64,000 nucleotides of DNA from Mucilaginibacter_A sp050955045 (GCA_050955045.1 JBPBQV010000012.1:30976-94975); one strand, 5' to 3'. Positions 35,996 through 45,552 are shown, counted from the first letter of the stretch. Notes: a model not told the origin generated them from the letters alone. Numbers and translations: made by a program.

Positions 35996-36010
35996 TGGCA
36001 CAGCTTTGCC
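35996..36010 (+). promoter_or_regulatory. Candidate -24/-12 (sigma-54-like) promoter of the adaptor operon
   Basis: TGGCACAGCTTTGCC matches TGGCAC and TTGC of the sigma-54 consensus, but GG and GC are 9 bases apart, one fewer than the usual 10. The leader to the GTG at 36063 would be about 40 nt. Confidence 0.45.
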
Positions 36011-36049
36011 TATGTAACCAGCAAAATACCGAACACCCAAAATTACCTT

Positions 36050-36062
36050 ATAAAAGAAGCAC
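36050..36062 (+). repeat. Iterated motif touching the adaptor start codon
   Basis: ATAAAAGAAGCAC, directly followed by the GTG start codon at 36063. Confidence 0.65.
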
Positions 36063-37316
36063 GTGGACAGAGTTATAGCAAAAAAGAAGTGGACAACCAA
36101 ACGCATTTTAACCATTGGCGGCGTTACAGCTCTGGTTGCGTTAATTGGCAGCAGTTATTATTTCACTTCCGGCAAATCAAAATTGAATGTTGATACCGAA
36201 CGTATTACGATTAGCGAAGTGAAAAACGGACCGTTTCAGGAATTTATTCCGGTAAACGGAGTTGTGATGCCGATTACAACCATTTATTTAGATGCAAATG
36301 AAGGCGGACGTGTGGAACAGAAATATGTAGAAGACGGCACAATTATGAAAAAAGGCCAGCCAATTATGAAGCTTGCCAATACTGATCTGGAACTGAGTTT
36401 GGTTAACCAGGAAACTTCGGTTTTTAACCTACTAACACAGATGCAGATCTCGCGCAACGCAGCGCAGCAAAATACCATCAGCAAGCTCAATCAGATGGCG
36501 GATGTGGACAATGCTTTTAAAGAAGCTGAACGTTTGTATCTGTTAAACAAGCATTTATATGAGCAAAAAGCGATTGGTTTGCAGGAATTTAGGCAATCTT
36601 CCATCGCTTATGATTATCAGGTGAAACGTAAAAAACTAACGCAGCAGATTTTGAGACAGGATACAGTTTCTACTAAACAGGAACAGGATCAGGCCAAACA
36701 ATCTTTTGATCGTACACAAAATGCTTTGGCAGTAATGCGTCAAAAAGTGGGCGATCTGATTGTTCGTGCGCCGGTTGATGGTCAGCTAACTTCGATGGAT
36801 GCAGAAGTTGGACAGAATAAACATCAAGGCGAGCGTTTGGGTCAGATTGATGTTTTAAGCGGATTTAAAGTTCGTGTTGATGTGGATGAACATTATATTT
36901 CGCGCATTTTTACCGGCTTGTCAGGCGAGTTTGATTTCTCAGACAAAACCTACAAACTGAAAATTAAAAAGGTTTTTACACAAGTTACTAATGGGCGTTT
37001 TCAGGTGGATATGGAGTTTATCGGTAAAGTTCCGGAAGGCATTCGCAGAGGACAAACTTTACAAATCCGCTTAGCTTTAGGCGATGAAACCAAAGCTTTG
37101 TTGCTAGCAAAAGGTGGTTTTTACCAGCAAACTGGCGGCAACTGGATTTTTAAAATGAGCGAAGACGGCAAAACAGCTTATAAAGTTGATGTGCAGTTGG
37201 GCCGCCAAAACCCTGATTATTACGAAATTTTGCAAGGCTTAAAACCTGGCGATAAAGTGGTTACAAGCAGTTATGAAAATTTTGGAACGATGCAAGAGTT
37301 GGTATTGGGGAAGTGA
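36063..37316 (+). CDS. HlyD/MacA-like periplasmic adaptor subunit
   Basis: A 417-residue membrane-fusion protein that should link the MacB-type permeases to an outer-membrane channel. A single N-terminal membrane helix (about 14-32, ILTIGGVTALVALIGSSYYFTS) anchors it. The lipoyl-like half-motif (VVMPITTIYLDANEGGRVEQKYVEDGTIMKKGQPIMKL) follows. A coiled-coil hairpin (about 100-220, rich in Gln, Leu and Lys) comes next. The second lipoyl half is IVRAPVDGQLTSMDAEVGQ. The membrane-proximal domain ends ILQGLKPGDKVVTSSYENF. The start is GTG, placed directly behind an iterated motif; no ATG fits. First gene of the operon with the ATPase (50-nt gap) and two permeases. Confidence 0.92.
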   Translation: MDRVIAKKKWTTKRILTIGGVTALVALIGSSYYFTSGKSKLNVDTERITISEVKNGPFQEFIPVNGVVMPITTIYLDANEGGRVEQKYVEDGTIMKKGQPIMKLANTDLELSLVNQETSVFNLLTQMQISRNAAQQNTISKLNQMADVDNAFKEAERLYLLNKHLYEQKAIGLQEFRQSSIAYDYQVKRKKLTQQILRQDTVSTKQEQDQAKQSFDRTQNALAVMRQKVGDLIVRAPVDGQLTSMDAEVGQNKHQGERLGQIDVLSGFKVRVDVDEHYISRIFTGLSGEFDFSDKTYKLKIKKVFTQVTNGRFQVDMEFIGKVPEGIRRGQTLQIRLALGDETKALLLAKGGFYQQTGGNWIFKMSEDGKTAYKVDVQLGRQNPDYYEILQGLKPGDKVVTSSYENFGTMQELVLGK

Positions 37317-37365
37317 AAGAAATATTAATAGATAAAAAATAATCATCGAAACAAAGTCAAATACA

Positions 37366-38043
37366 ATGATAAAAATTACAGACTTAGAAAAGATTTACCG
37401 TACTGAAGACATTGAAACTTCGGCACTAAACAAACTAACCATTCATGTAAACGACGGCGAATTTGTGGCCGTTATGGGCCCTTCCGGCTGCGGGAAATCT
37501 ACATTGCTAAACATTCTGGGCTTGCTGGACGATCCGGACGGTGGTAGTTTTATGTTCAACGGCATTGAAGTGGCTGGTTTCAACGAGCGTAAACGGGCCG
37601 ATCTGCGCAAGCGGAATATCGGTTTTGTGTTCCAGAGTTTTAATTTGATTGATGAGCTGACCGTTTTTGAAAACGTAGAACTACCGCTTATTTATTTGGG
37701 CGTAGATAGCGCAGAACGGAAAAAACGTGTAGATGTAGTGCTGGATAAAATGCAAATTATGCATCGTCGCAACCACTTCCCGCAGCAGCTTTCCGGGGGG
37801 CAACAGCAACGTGTTGCCGTAGCGCGTGCCGTGGTAAATAATCCAAAATTAATTCTGGCCGATGAGCCAACCGGTAATCTGGATTCTTCTAACGGTAATG
37901 AAGTAATGCAGCTTTTAACGGAACTGAACGAGCAAGGAACCACGATTGTAATGGTGACACACTCCGAACATGACGCCAGATATAGTCACCGGATTATTCG
38001 GATGCTGGATGGCCAAACGGTTACGGAGAATTTGTTGGTGTAA
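37366..38043 (+). CDS. MacB/LolD-type ABC transporter ATP-binding protein
   Basis: A 225-residue ATPase. Walker A is GPSGCGKSTLLN (about 39-50), the Q loop is VFQSFNLIDELTV, the signature is QLSGGQQQRVAVARA, Walker B is LILADEPTGNLDSS and the H-loop is VMVTHSEHDA. It belongs to the MacB/LolD/BceA clade. It is the only ATPase in the window, while eight MacB-type double permeases are present, so it probably serves several or all of them. Its stop codon TAA is the start of an iterated motif (38039-38050). The first permease follows after 88 nt. Confidence 0.96.
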   Translation: MIKITDLEKIYRTEDIETSALNKLTIHVNDGEFVAVMGPSGCGKSTLLNILGLLDDPDGGSFMFNGIEVAGFNERKRADLRKRNIGFVFQSFNLIDELTVFENVELPLIYLGVDSAERKKRVDVVLDKMQIMHRRNHFPQQLSGGQQQRVAVARAVVNNPKLILADEPTGNLDSSNGNEVMQLLTELNEQGTTIVMVTHSEHDARYSHRIIRMLDGQTVTENLLV

Positions 38044-38050
38044 AAGAAGC
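38039..38050 (+). repeat. Iterated motif over the ATPase stop codon
   Basis: TGTAAAAGAAGC; the TAA at 38041-38043 is the stop codon. A variant copy (CGATAAAACAAGCATTAAC) lies at 38099-38117. Confidence 0.6.
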
Positions 38051-38131
38051 CGTGGAATATCAGTTTTCAATGCAGACAGGTTGGAAACCAAAATGTATCG
38101 ATAAAACAAGCATTAACTAAAAACATTTACA

Positions 38132-40495
38132 GTGTTTAAAAACTACTTCAAAACCGCTTGGCGAAACCTGATTAGTAACATCAGCTTTTCGATCATCAAC
38201 ATTTTAGGATTGGCCATTGGCATGGCCAGCGCGATCCTGATTTTGCTGTGGATACAGAATGAGTTGAGCCATGATCAGTTTCATGAGAAAAAAGACCGAA
38301 TTTATGTGGCCAATAACCGTGATAAGTTTGATGGAGAATTACACTCATGGAACCAAACACCCAAAATCTTGGCTAAAACTTTAAAACAGGAATACCCGGA
38401 TGTGGAAGATGCAGTTCGGGTTACAGATCAGATTTTTTTGTTTTCCGTTGGTGATAAGCACTTAAATGTAAACGGCGCGATAGCTGATCCGGGCTTTTTA
38501 AATGTTTTCAGCTTCCCGCTTCTCAACGGAAATAAAAATGCACTGAAAGAGGAAAATCACATCGTACTTACAGAAAAACTTGCCATTAAACTATTTGGTA
38601 ATGAAAACGCGATGGGCAAAACTGTCAAAATCGACAGCTCTGATAATTTTACGGTTTCCGGGGTTTTAAAAGATCTGCCCAACAATACGAAGTTTAGTTT
38701 TGAGTATTTGCTGCCCTGGTCGTATTTGAAAAAAATTAAAGGAGATGATGATTACTGGGGAAATAACTCTGTAAAAACGTACATCCTACTTAAACCTGGC
38801 GTTTCTCAGGCAAATTTCGATATAAAAATCCAGAATGTTACCAGCAGTCATTCTAAAGACGGAGAGAATTCTACACAGCAGGTTTTCACGCAGCTATTTA
38901 GCGATACCTGGCTGTATAACAGAGACATAAAAGGTGAATATGTAACCGGCCGCATCGAGCGGGTTAAATTATTTGGGATGATTGCCGGTTTTATTCTGTT
39001 GATTGCCTGTATCAATTTCATGAATTTGAGTACGGCTCGGAGCGAGAAACGTGCTAAAGAAGTAGGCATCCGCAAAGTAGTTGGTGCTAAAAAAAGTGCC
39101 CTTGTCATCCAGTTTATTGGAGAGAGTATTTTGCTGGCTTTTTTTGCCGGAGTTTTATCTATCCTGATGGTAGAATTAGGCTTATCCGGCTTTAATAAAC
39201 TAGTTGGTAAAGAACTTTATATTAATTTTTTAAGCCCAGTTTACTGGTTTTTTGCTATATTATTTATCTTTTTTACTGGTTTGCTGGCCGGCAGTTATCC
39301 GGCATTGTTCCTCGCTTCCTATCAACCCATAAAGGTTTTGAAAGGTAGAATTAGTTCGGTAAAAGCAGCAATTACGCCAAGAAAAATACTGGTTGTTTTA
39401 CAATTTACATTTGCTATTGCACTGATTATCTGCACGATTATTGTTCAGCATCAAATTAGATATGGCCAATCGCGGGAATCTGGTTATGTGAGAAATAATC
39501 TGGCTTATGTTAGTTTACAGGGATCAATCAGTAAAAATTACGACTTGATTAAAAATGATCTGATCAATAAAGGTGCAGCCACTTCAGTAACAAAATCTAT
39601 GAGTCCGATTACGCAGCGGTACAGCGATGGCTGGGGATTTTCGTGGACAGGAAGTACAGAGCAGGACTATAAAACAGATTTTATCCGGATGTCTGCCGAT
39701 GCTGATTTTATTAAAACGATGGGCTTAACTTTATTGGAAGGTCGCGATATAGATATTAAAAAATATGTGGCAGATTCTACCGCGATGCTGCTGAATGAAT
39801 CAGCAGTTAAAATTATGCGGTTAAAAAATCCGGTTGGACAGGTTGTTAAAGAAAACGGGCACAGTTGGCGTGTGGTAGGCGTAGTCAAGGATTTCATTTT
39901 CGAATCTCCTTATGAAAAAATCAGTCAGTTAGTTGTAGAAGGGCCAAAGTCGTGGTACAACGTAATGCACATCAAATTAAATAATAAAAACAGTGCAAGT
40001 AAAAATGTGGCTTTGATGACCCGGATTTTTAAACAATACAATCCGGAATATCCGTTCGAATACAAGTTTGTAGACGAAGAATATGCCGAAAAATTTAGCG
40101 ATGAGCAGCGGGTTGGTACATTAGCTGGTTTATTTTCCGGATTAACCATTTTTATTTCCTGTTTGGGTTTGTTTGGTTTGGCTACTTACACGGCAGAAAA
40201 CCGGATCAAAGAAATTGGCGTGCGCAAAGTATTGGGTGCATCAGTTGCCAGTATTACTACATTATTATCTATTGATTTTTTGAAACTGGTGGTCTTATCT
40301 TTTTTAATTGCTTCCCCAATTGCTTGGTTTTCAATGAACAAATGGTTAAAAGCCTACACATACCGGATTGATATTGAATGGTGGGTTTTCGTGCTGGCTG
40401 GCTTGGTTTCTATTCTGATTGCAATTGGCACCATCAGTTTTCAGGCGATAAAAGCAGCATTGGCTAATCCAGTGAAGAGTTTACGGGCGGAATGA
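38132..40495 (+). CDS. MacB/FtsX-type ABC permease (paralogue 2)
   Basis: A 787-residue double-FtsX permease starting at GTG (38132), as judged by the family N-terminus MFKNYFKTAWRNL. The coupling helices are RAKEVGIRKVVGAK and RIKEIGVRKVLGAS. Helices lie at about 20-42, 285-310, 335-360, 380-400, 425-445 and in the last 120 residues. The second periplasmic core has the family tract GLTLLEGRDIDIKK and VVGVVKDF. It is the first permease behind the ATPase (88 nt) and is most like paralogue 1 in its first helix bundle (ACINFMNLSTARSEKRAKEVGIRK in both). It probably forms the main MacB-like complex with the adaptor. Confidence 0.92.
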   Translation: MFKNYFKTAWRNLISNISFSIINILGLAIGMASAILILLWIQNELSHDQFHEKKDRIYVANNRDKFDGELHSWNQTPKILAKTLKQEYPDVEDAVRVTDQIFLFSVGDKHLNVNGAIADPGFLNVFSFPLLNGNKNALKEENHIVLTEKLAIKLFGNENAMGKTVKIDSSDNFTVSGVLKDLPNNTKFSFEYLLPWSYLKKIKGDDDYWGNNSVKTYILLKPGVSQANFDIKIQNVTSSHSKDGENSTQQVFTQLFSDTWLYNRDIKGEYVTGRIERVKLFGMIAGFILLIACINFMNLSTARSEKRAKEVGIRKVVGAKKSALVIQFIGESILLAFFAGVLSILMVELGLSGFNKLVGKELYINFLSPVYWFFAILFIFFTGLLAGSYPALFLASYQPIKVLKGRISSVKAAITPRKILVVLQFTFAIALIICTIIVQHQIRYGQSRESGYVRNNLAYVSLQGSISKNYDLIKNDLINKGAATSVTKSMSPITQRYSDGWGFSWTGSTEQDYKTDFIRMSADADFIKTMGLTLLEGRDIDIKKYVADSTAMLLNESAVKIMRLKNPVGQVVKENGHSWRVVGVVKDFIFESPYEKISQLVVEGPKSWYNVMHIKLNNKNSASKNVALMTRIFKQYNPEYPFEYKFVDEEYAEKFSDEQRVGTLAGLFSGLTIFISCLGLFGLATYTAENRIKEIGVRKVLGASVASITTLLSIDFLKLVVLSFLIASPIAWFSMNKWLKAYTYRIDIEWWVFVLAGLVSILIAIGTISFQAIKAALANPVKSLRAE

Positions 40496-40520
40496 GATGT
40501 TAAGCAGGCAAAATTTGTAC

Positions 40521-40536
40521 GATAAAAGAAGTAATA
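40521..40536 (+). repeat. Iterated motif between permeases 2 and 3
   Basis: GATAAAAGAAGTAATA, 34 nt before the start of permease 3. Confidence 0.6.
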
Positions 40537-40569
40537 AATTAATCGCTGAAAGCTGTAAAGTTAAAAACG

Positions 40570-42966
40570 ATGATTGAAAGTTACATCAAAATCGCGTGGC
40601 GTAATCTTATAAAAAGTAAAATTTTTAGTGCAGTTAATATTCTTGGATTAGCAGCAGGGTTAGCCAGTTTCATTATCATATTGCTTTATCTTAACTACGA
40701 ATTAAGCTATGACAAATGGAACCCGGAACTGAAAAAAGTTTATAAAGTTTCCATTTATGAAAAGGGAGATTATTTGCCGCAATCGTATGCACCATTAGCC
40801 AGTTTTTTAGTTCAAAATTATCCTGATGCAGCAGCCGGCACAGCAGTTCAGGGAGGAATGGATTTTGATGTTTTATTGGCAACTAATGATAAAAAGATCT
40901 TCCAAAAAGGTTTTGTTACGGTAGATTCTTCTTTCCTGAAAGTTTTTCCATACAAAATAGTTAGAGGAGATGCCAAAACTGCATTAGATAAACCGGATGC
41001 GACTGTGATTACAGAAGACCTGGCCCACAAATTATTTGGAAACAGTGATCCGATTGGTAAAACCATTAAAGTATTTAATGCAATTACAGGAACGGTAACT
41101 GCAATTATGCAGCAACCCAAAACGCCAACTCATTTTAATGCGCAGATTATAATGCGCTCCTCTTTTAAGGAACAATATAAAAACTGGGGAAACCAGTCTT
41201 ATCAAACTTACATCAAACTAAAGCAGCCGATTACAGAAGCAAAACTGGAGAATGATATCAACAGACTTTATTACAACGAACGTTTAAAAAAAGGCAACTT
41301 ATCTTTTGAAGATTACAAAAAAGCCGGACAAAAAAGTTTTCTTTATACAGATGCGGTATCGGCTATTCATAATTTCCCTAAACACGGCGAAAGCAATTTT
41401 ACTACAGTTTCCATCCTTTTAATCCTTGCAGTTTTATTGCTGCTGGCCGGAACCATCAATTTTAGTAATCTGGCCATCGCCAAATCAATTGGCCGCGCAA
41501 AAGAAGTAGGCGTTCGTAAAGTATTAGGTTCTGACCGGAAACAGCTGGTGCTTCAGTTCATGTCTGAAACAGCTTTGCAATGTGTCATCAGTCTGGGTGT
41601 TGCTGTTTTTATCGTACTTTTTTCGTTAAAATTTATTAATCAGGCTTTCAATCTATCATTAAGCTTCTGGCATCAAAATAACACGGCTTCTATTTTTATG
41701 CAGATTGCTTTGTGTTTGTTGCTGGTGATATTGCTTTCAGGATTATATCCATCATTGATTGTTGCACGCTTTAATACAGCAAAGGTTTTAAAAGGAAATT
41801 ATTCATCTGGCAACAAAGGAACATTTTTCCGCAACGGCTTAATTGTGGTGCAGTTTATGGTTTCGGCTTTTTTTGTGATCGCTGTACTGGTTATCAAAAG
41901 CCAGATGCATTATATGCAAACCAAAGACAAAGGTTTTTCTGCCGAACAGGTTATGCGTATTGAAGCACCGCAAAAAATAAGAGAAGAAGGTTTTTCTAAT
42001 CTGCAGAACATTTTATCATCTGTTGCTGGTGTAAGCATGGTGGCCCAAACAACGAACGTGCCCGGAGATCAGAAAGAAATGGCAGATACTTCTACTTTCA
42101 ATTTTAAACATGCGGGGAAAGAATATCGAATGGCATCTGTAAAAATTAGTACAGATTATTTTAAGACACTAAAAATAGCTGTAAAACAAGGAAGATTATT
42201 TAACGATAGTTATACCGATCAGAATACACGTTCTGCCGTGATCAATGAAACTGCTTTTCAAAAATTTCATGATGAAAATCTTCTTGGTAAAACCATTGCT
42301 TTTGCCGGTTGCGATAGTATTCGGGTAAAAATCGTAGGCGTTGTAAAAGATTTTAATGTACAAGGATTTGAAAGCGCGGTGCAGCCTGTGGTTTATACAA
42401 TTGGCAATAAAGCCTGCATGTATCAGTCGGGCGGCGGCATATTGGTAAAGCTAAATAGCAACCACATACAACAAACGGTTGCAGCTATTGAACTTGCATG
42501 GAAAAAGGTTGATCCGGACTCGCCCATCCGTTATTCATTTTTGGATAATAATTTCCAGCAATTATTTCTCTCCTATTCCAGGCTGCAAAGTTTGATCACT
42601 TTTTTTGCTGTTATCGCCATTCTTATTTCTGTTATGGGATTATTTGCCCTAACCGCATTTTTCACCAAACAGCGCACAAAAGAAATCGGTGTAAGAAAAG
42701 TGTTAGGCGCAACGGTAACACAACTTGCTGCCTTGCTTAGTAAAGAGTTTGTTTATCTGGTGATTTTATCTGTATTGCTAATCTCTCCGCTTGCCTGGTG
42801 GGTAATGAACCGGTGGCTGCAAACATTTGTATATCGGATAAGCATTAACTGGTGGATGTTTATGGCATCAGGTTTTTTAGTCTTGTTCATTGCTTTACTC
42901 ACCATCAGTTTTCAGGCGATAAAAGCAGCATTAGCTAACCCAGTGAAAAGTTTGCGTAGTGAGTGA
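40570..42966 (+). CDS. MacB/FtsX-type ABC permease (paralogue 3)
   Basis: A 798-residue double-FtsX permease beginning MIESYIKIAWRNLIKSK. Coupling helices are RAKEVGVRKVLGSD (first) and RTKEIGVRKVLGAT (second). It differs from the other copies in the first periplasmic core, which contains GGMDFDVLLATNDKKIFQKG, and in its first bundle, where TINFSNLAIAKSIG replaces the usual INFMNLSTA. It lies 74 nt after paralogue 2 and is likely the last gene of the adaptor operon: a long hairpin follows its stop codon. A shared partner ATPase is assumed. Confidence 0.92.
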   Translation: MIESYIKIAWRNLIKSKIFSAVNILGLAAGLASFIIILLYLNYELSYDKWNPELKKVYKVSIYEKGDYLPQSYAPLASFLVQNYPDAAAGTAVQGGMDFDVLLATNDKKIFQKGFVTVDSSFLKVFPYKIVRGDAKTALDKPDATVITEDLAHKLFGNSDPIGKTIKVFNAITGTVTAIMQQPKTPTHFNAQIIMRSSFKEQYKNWGNQSYQTYIKLKQPITEAKLENDINRLYYNERLKKGNLSFEDYKKAGQKSFLYTDAVSAIHNFPKHGESNFTTVSILLILAVLLLLAGTINFSNLAIAKSIGRAKEVGVRKVLGSDRKQLVLQFMSETALQCVISLGVAVFIVLFSLKFINQAFNLSLSFWHQNNTASIFMQIALCLLLVILLSGLYPSLIVARFNTAKVLKGNYSSGNKGTFFRNGLIVVQFMVSAFFVIAVLVIKSQMHYMQTKDKGFSAEQVMRIEAPQKIREEGFSNLQNILSSVAGVSMVAQTTNVPGDQKEMADTSTFNFKHAGKEYRMASVKISTDYFKTLKIAVKQGRLFNDSYTDQNTRSAVINETAFQKFHDENLLGKTIAFAGCDSIRVKIVGVVKDFNVQGFESAVQPVVYTIGNKACMYQSGGGILVKLNSNHIQQTVAAIELAWKKVDPDSPIRYSFLDNNFQQLFLSYSRLQSLITFFAVIAILISVMGLFALTAFFTKQRTKEIGVRKVLGATVTQLAALLSKEFVYLVILSVLLISPLAWWVMNRWLQTFVYRISINWWMFMASGFLVLFIALLTISFQAIKAALANPVKSLRSE

Positions 42967-42972
42967 GTATTG

Positions 42973-43028
42973 GCTTTCAGCAATCAATTTTTAATTATCA
43001 GTTGAATAGATAATTGATTGCCGAAAGC
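42973..43028. terminator. Hairpin between permease 3 and the convergent GH109-like gene
   Basis: GCTTTCAGCAATCAATT pairs with AATTGATTGCCGAAAGC (one bulge), and an inner stem TAATTATC/GATAATTG extends it. No T-run follows on the plus strand, so strength is uncertain. Confidence 0.55.
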
Positions 43029-43056
43029 TGATTACCACTACCTCCTACCTGAAACC

Positions 43057-44400
43057 TCAGACTTCTCCTTCCGCAAACGTATTTTTTCGATCTTTCCATT
43101 TGCCTTTCGTAAAGTCTGGAAACTCCTGCGGCTTGTTGCCTTGCGCAATGGAAGCTTCTGACAAGGGCGTAATTACGCTCATCGTTACCGAATCATAAAC
43201 ATCAATCGGCGTTTGTTTTTGCTGTTTTACAGCTTCTACAAATCCGTTAAATACAAACCAGTCCATGCCACCATGACCGGCACCTTCGGCTTTTTCGGCA
43301 TATTTTTTCCACAACGGATGGTCGTATTTTCGGAACCAATCATCAACCGGATCCCAAACATCATTCTTCTTGGATTGATTTTCAATGTAAATACTTCTGG
43401 CTACGTCCATCCAAATGCCTTTGGTTCCTTGCACTCGAAAACCTAAAGAATATGGTCTTGGTAAATGCGTATCATGGCTCAACAAAACAGTTTCGCCATT
43501 GGCACAATTAATCATGGTGGTAGTTACATCGCCGTTTTTATAATTGATTTTAGCATTTTTATTTCCGGGCGATTGTGCCTCTACATACGCAGCCAGCCCT
43601 TTAGCTTTAGAACTGAAAGAAACCAAGTTGGTAAACCGGTTGCCGCGGTTGATGTTGGCATACTGCATCACCGGGCCAGCACCGTGTGTTGGATAGATAT
43701 CTCCATCACGATCAATGTTAAACTGCGTGCGCCATTGTGCTTCACTTAAAGCATTCGACCCAAACTCTACGCCATGCCCATAATAATGCTGGCCGTCATT
43801 AAACAAAACTTCGCGTAAGTTATGCTGATAGCCGCCTTCCAGATGCACCAGCTCGCCAAATAAACCCTGGCGCACCATGTTTAAAACCGCCATCACATCG
43901 CGGCGGTAGCATACGTTTTCCAGCGTCATGTACGGCATTCCGGTTTTCTCGGAAGTATGCACCAGATCCCAATGATCCTGCACACTCAAACCCGCAATTA
44001 CCTCACAGCCAACATATTTACCTGCTTTCATGGCATCAATGGCTTGTGCATGGTGGAACTGCCAGGGCGTAGCAATAATCACCGCATCAATATCTTTACG
44101 GTCTAGCAGTTTTTTATAGGCATCCAAACTACCAGTAAACTCTGCGGGCAGCGGTTTTCCGGCTTTGGTAAACTGCTCGCGGCAAGCTTTTAACGAACTT
44201 TCCTGCGTATCGCAAATGGCCACAATTTCTATATCATCGCGCAGCAAACCTTCGTTCACATGGTCGCGGCCGCGCAAACCAACACCAATGTAGCCTAATT
44301 TTACTTTATCTTTTGCTACAGCAAACAAAGTTCCCGAAGGTAAAATGGCAAAACCTGCCGCTGCAACAGTTCCCTGTTTAATAAATTCTCTTCTTTGCAT
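43057..44400 (-). CDS. Gfo/Idh/MocA-fold protein, GH109-like glycosidase, Tat-exported
   Basis: A 447-residue protein with a twin-arginine signal (MQRREFIKQGTVAAAGFAIL), so it folds with its cofactor before export. The Rossmann domain starts VKLGYIGVGLRGRDHV (GxGxxG-type NAD site). EVIAGLSVQDHWDLV and YPTHGAGPVMQYANINRGNR, plus HGGMDWFVFNGFVEAV, match the GH109 enzymes, which release alpha-N-acetylgalactosamine using bound NAD. The general Gfo/Idh/MocA class is certain; the GH109 assignment is from recall of these motifs. It is divergent from a NahK-like sugar kinase (91-nt spacer), which supports an amino-sugar role. Confidence 0.82.
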   Translation of the reverse strand: MQRREFIKQGTVAAAGFAILPSGTLFAVAKDKVKLGYIGVGLRGRDHVNEGLLRDDIEIVAICDTQESSLKACREQFTKAGKPLPAEFTGSLDAYKKLLDRKDIDAVIIATPWQFHHAQAIDAMKAGKYVGCEVIAGLSVQDHWDLVHTSEKTGMPYMTLENVCYRRDVMAVLNMVRQGLFGELVHLEGGYQHNLREVLFNDGQHYYGHGVEFGSNALSEAQWRTQFNIDRDGDIYPTHGAGPVMQYANINRGNRFTNLVSFSSKAKGLAAYVEAQSPGNKNAKINYKNGDVTTTMINCANGETVLLSHDTHLPRPYSLGFRVQGTKGIWMDVARSIYIENQSKKNDVWDPVDDWFRKYDHPLWKKYAEKAEGAGHGGMDWFVFNGFVEAVKQQKQTPIDVYDSVTMSVITPLSEASIAQGNKPQEFPDFTKGKWKDRKNTFAEGEV

Positions 44401-44491
44401 TTCAAAATTTTAAGTGGAACAACAAAACCTTTCTGGCAAGATAGTAGAACGAAAGTAAATTCAACAATAAAAATTTAACTATTTTGGCTGG

Positions 44492-45547
44492 ATGAGTGCT
44501 TCTTTTATCGATAAAAATATCCTGAATGCTTTTGGTTTGGATGAAATGGATTTCGAGATCCATGCTTTCGGTTCCGGGTTAATCAATAGCACCTGGAAAC
44601 TAAAAGGCAATCAGCAAAGCTTTATTCTGCAACAGATTAACCACCAGGTTTTTAAATCGCCCCAAACAATTGCTGATAACCTGGAAAAGCTGCATTTATA
44701 CCTGCTAAAAACAGCACCGGATTATTTATTTACGGCACCATTGCCTGCTTTATCGGGCAAATTTTTAGTTCGAAATGATGATGGCGATTACTTTCGGCTC
44801 TTCCGTTTCGTATCCGGTTCGCATTCGGTTGATGTTGTAAGTGATCCATCACAAGCTTACGAAGCCGCCAAACAGTTCGGCAAATTCAGCCGCTTGCTCA
44901 CAGATTTTGATCCGCAGGAATTAGAAGTAACCATTCCGGATTTCCATAACCTGGAACTGCGTTATGCCGGGTTTGAAGATGCATATAAAAATGCAAATCC
45001 TGCGCGGAAGGAATTGGCTTTAGATCAGATAAAAATGATTTGGGAAAACGTTGAAATCCTCAAAACCTATCAAAAAATCACGCAGGAGAAACACATTCCG
45101 CTACGCGTGATGCACCACGATACCAAAATCAGCAATGTACTTTTTGATAATGCCGGGAAAGGTTTATGTGTGGTTGATCTGGACACGGTGATGCCGGGCT
45201 ATTTTTTAAGCGATTTGGGCGATATGCTGCGCACTTACCTATCGCCGGTTAATGAAGAAGAAAAAGATTTGAGCAAAATTGTAATCAGAACGGATTATTA
45301 CCACGCTATCATTCAGGGTTATCTTAGCGAAATGGAACCAATTCTAACTTCCGCAGAAAAACAATGCTTCTTTTATGCCGGTAAAATGATGATGTATATG
45401 CAGGCAATCCGTTTTTTGACTGACTTTTTGAACGGTGATATTTATTATCCAATTACTTATCCCGACCAAAATTTATTCAGAGCAAAAAACCAGCTGACTT
45501 TATTAAACCAGTTTATGCTGATGGAAAAACAGTTGTCTGCAAATTAA
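44492..45547 (+). CDS. APH-fold sugar kinase, N-acetylhexosamine 1-kinase (NahK)-like
   Basis: A 351-residue kinase of the aminoglycoside phosphotransferase fold. The catalytic loop is VMHHDTKISNVLFD (catalytic Asp in HxDxxxxN) and the Mg-binding segment is VVDLDTVMPGYFLSDLGDM, whose DLDTVMPG form is characteristic of NahK enzymes that make GalNAc- or GlcNAc-1-phosphate. Length fits NahK (about 350). There is no signal peptide, so it acts in the cytosol. It would phosphorylate sugar released by the divergent GH109-like enzyme. Codons 2-7 (SASFID) are an iterated motif, and another copy is in QCFFYAG (45364-45381). Confidence 0.82.
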   Translation: MSASFIDKNILNAFGLDEMDFEIHAFGSGLINSTWKLKGNQQSFILQQINHQVFKSPQTIADNLEKLHLYLLKTAPDYLFTAPLPALSGKFLVRNDDGDYFRLFRFVSGSHSVDVVSDPSQAYEAAKQFGKFSRLLTDFDPQELEVTIPDFHNLELRYAGFEDAYKNANPARKELALDQIKMIWENVEILKTYQKITQEKHIPLRVMHHDTKISNVLFDNAGKGLCVVDLDTVMPGYFLSDLGDMLRTYLSPVNEEEKDLSKIVIRTDYYHAIIQGYLSEMEPILTSAEKQCFFYAGKMMMYMQAIRFLTDFLNGDIYYPITYPDQNLFRAKNQLTLLNQFMLMEKQLSAN

Positions 45548-45552
45548 AACGG

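Larger units (their letters stand above)
35682..36062. other. 381-nt divergent control region of the permease array
   Basis: It separates permease 1 (minus) from the adaptor operon (plus). It contains two pairs of 16-bp palindromes, two candidate -24/-12 elements and two iterated motifs. No gene. Confidence 0.7.

Noticed and set aside
36020..36035. Additional palindrome AGCAAAATACCGAACA before the adaptor gene
   Set aside because: Only the right arm fits, and it would lie downstream of the candidate promoter.
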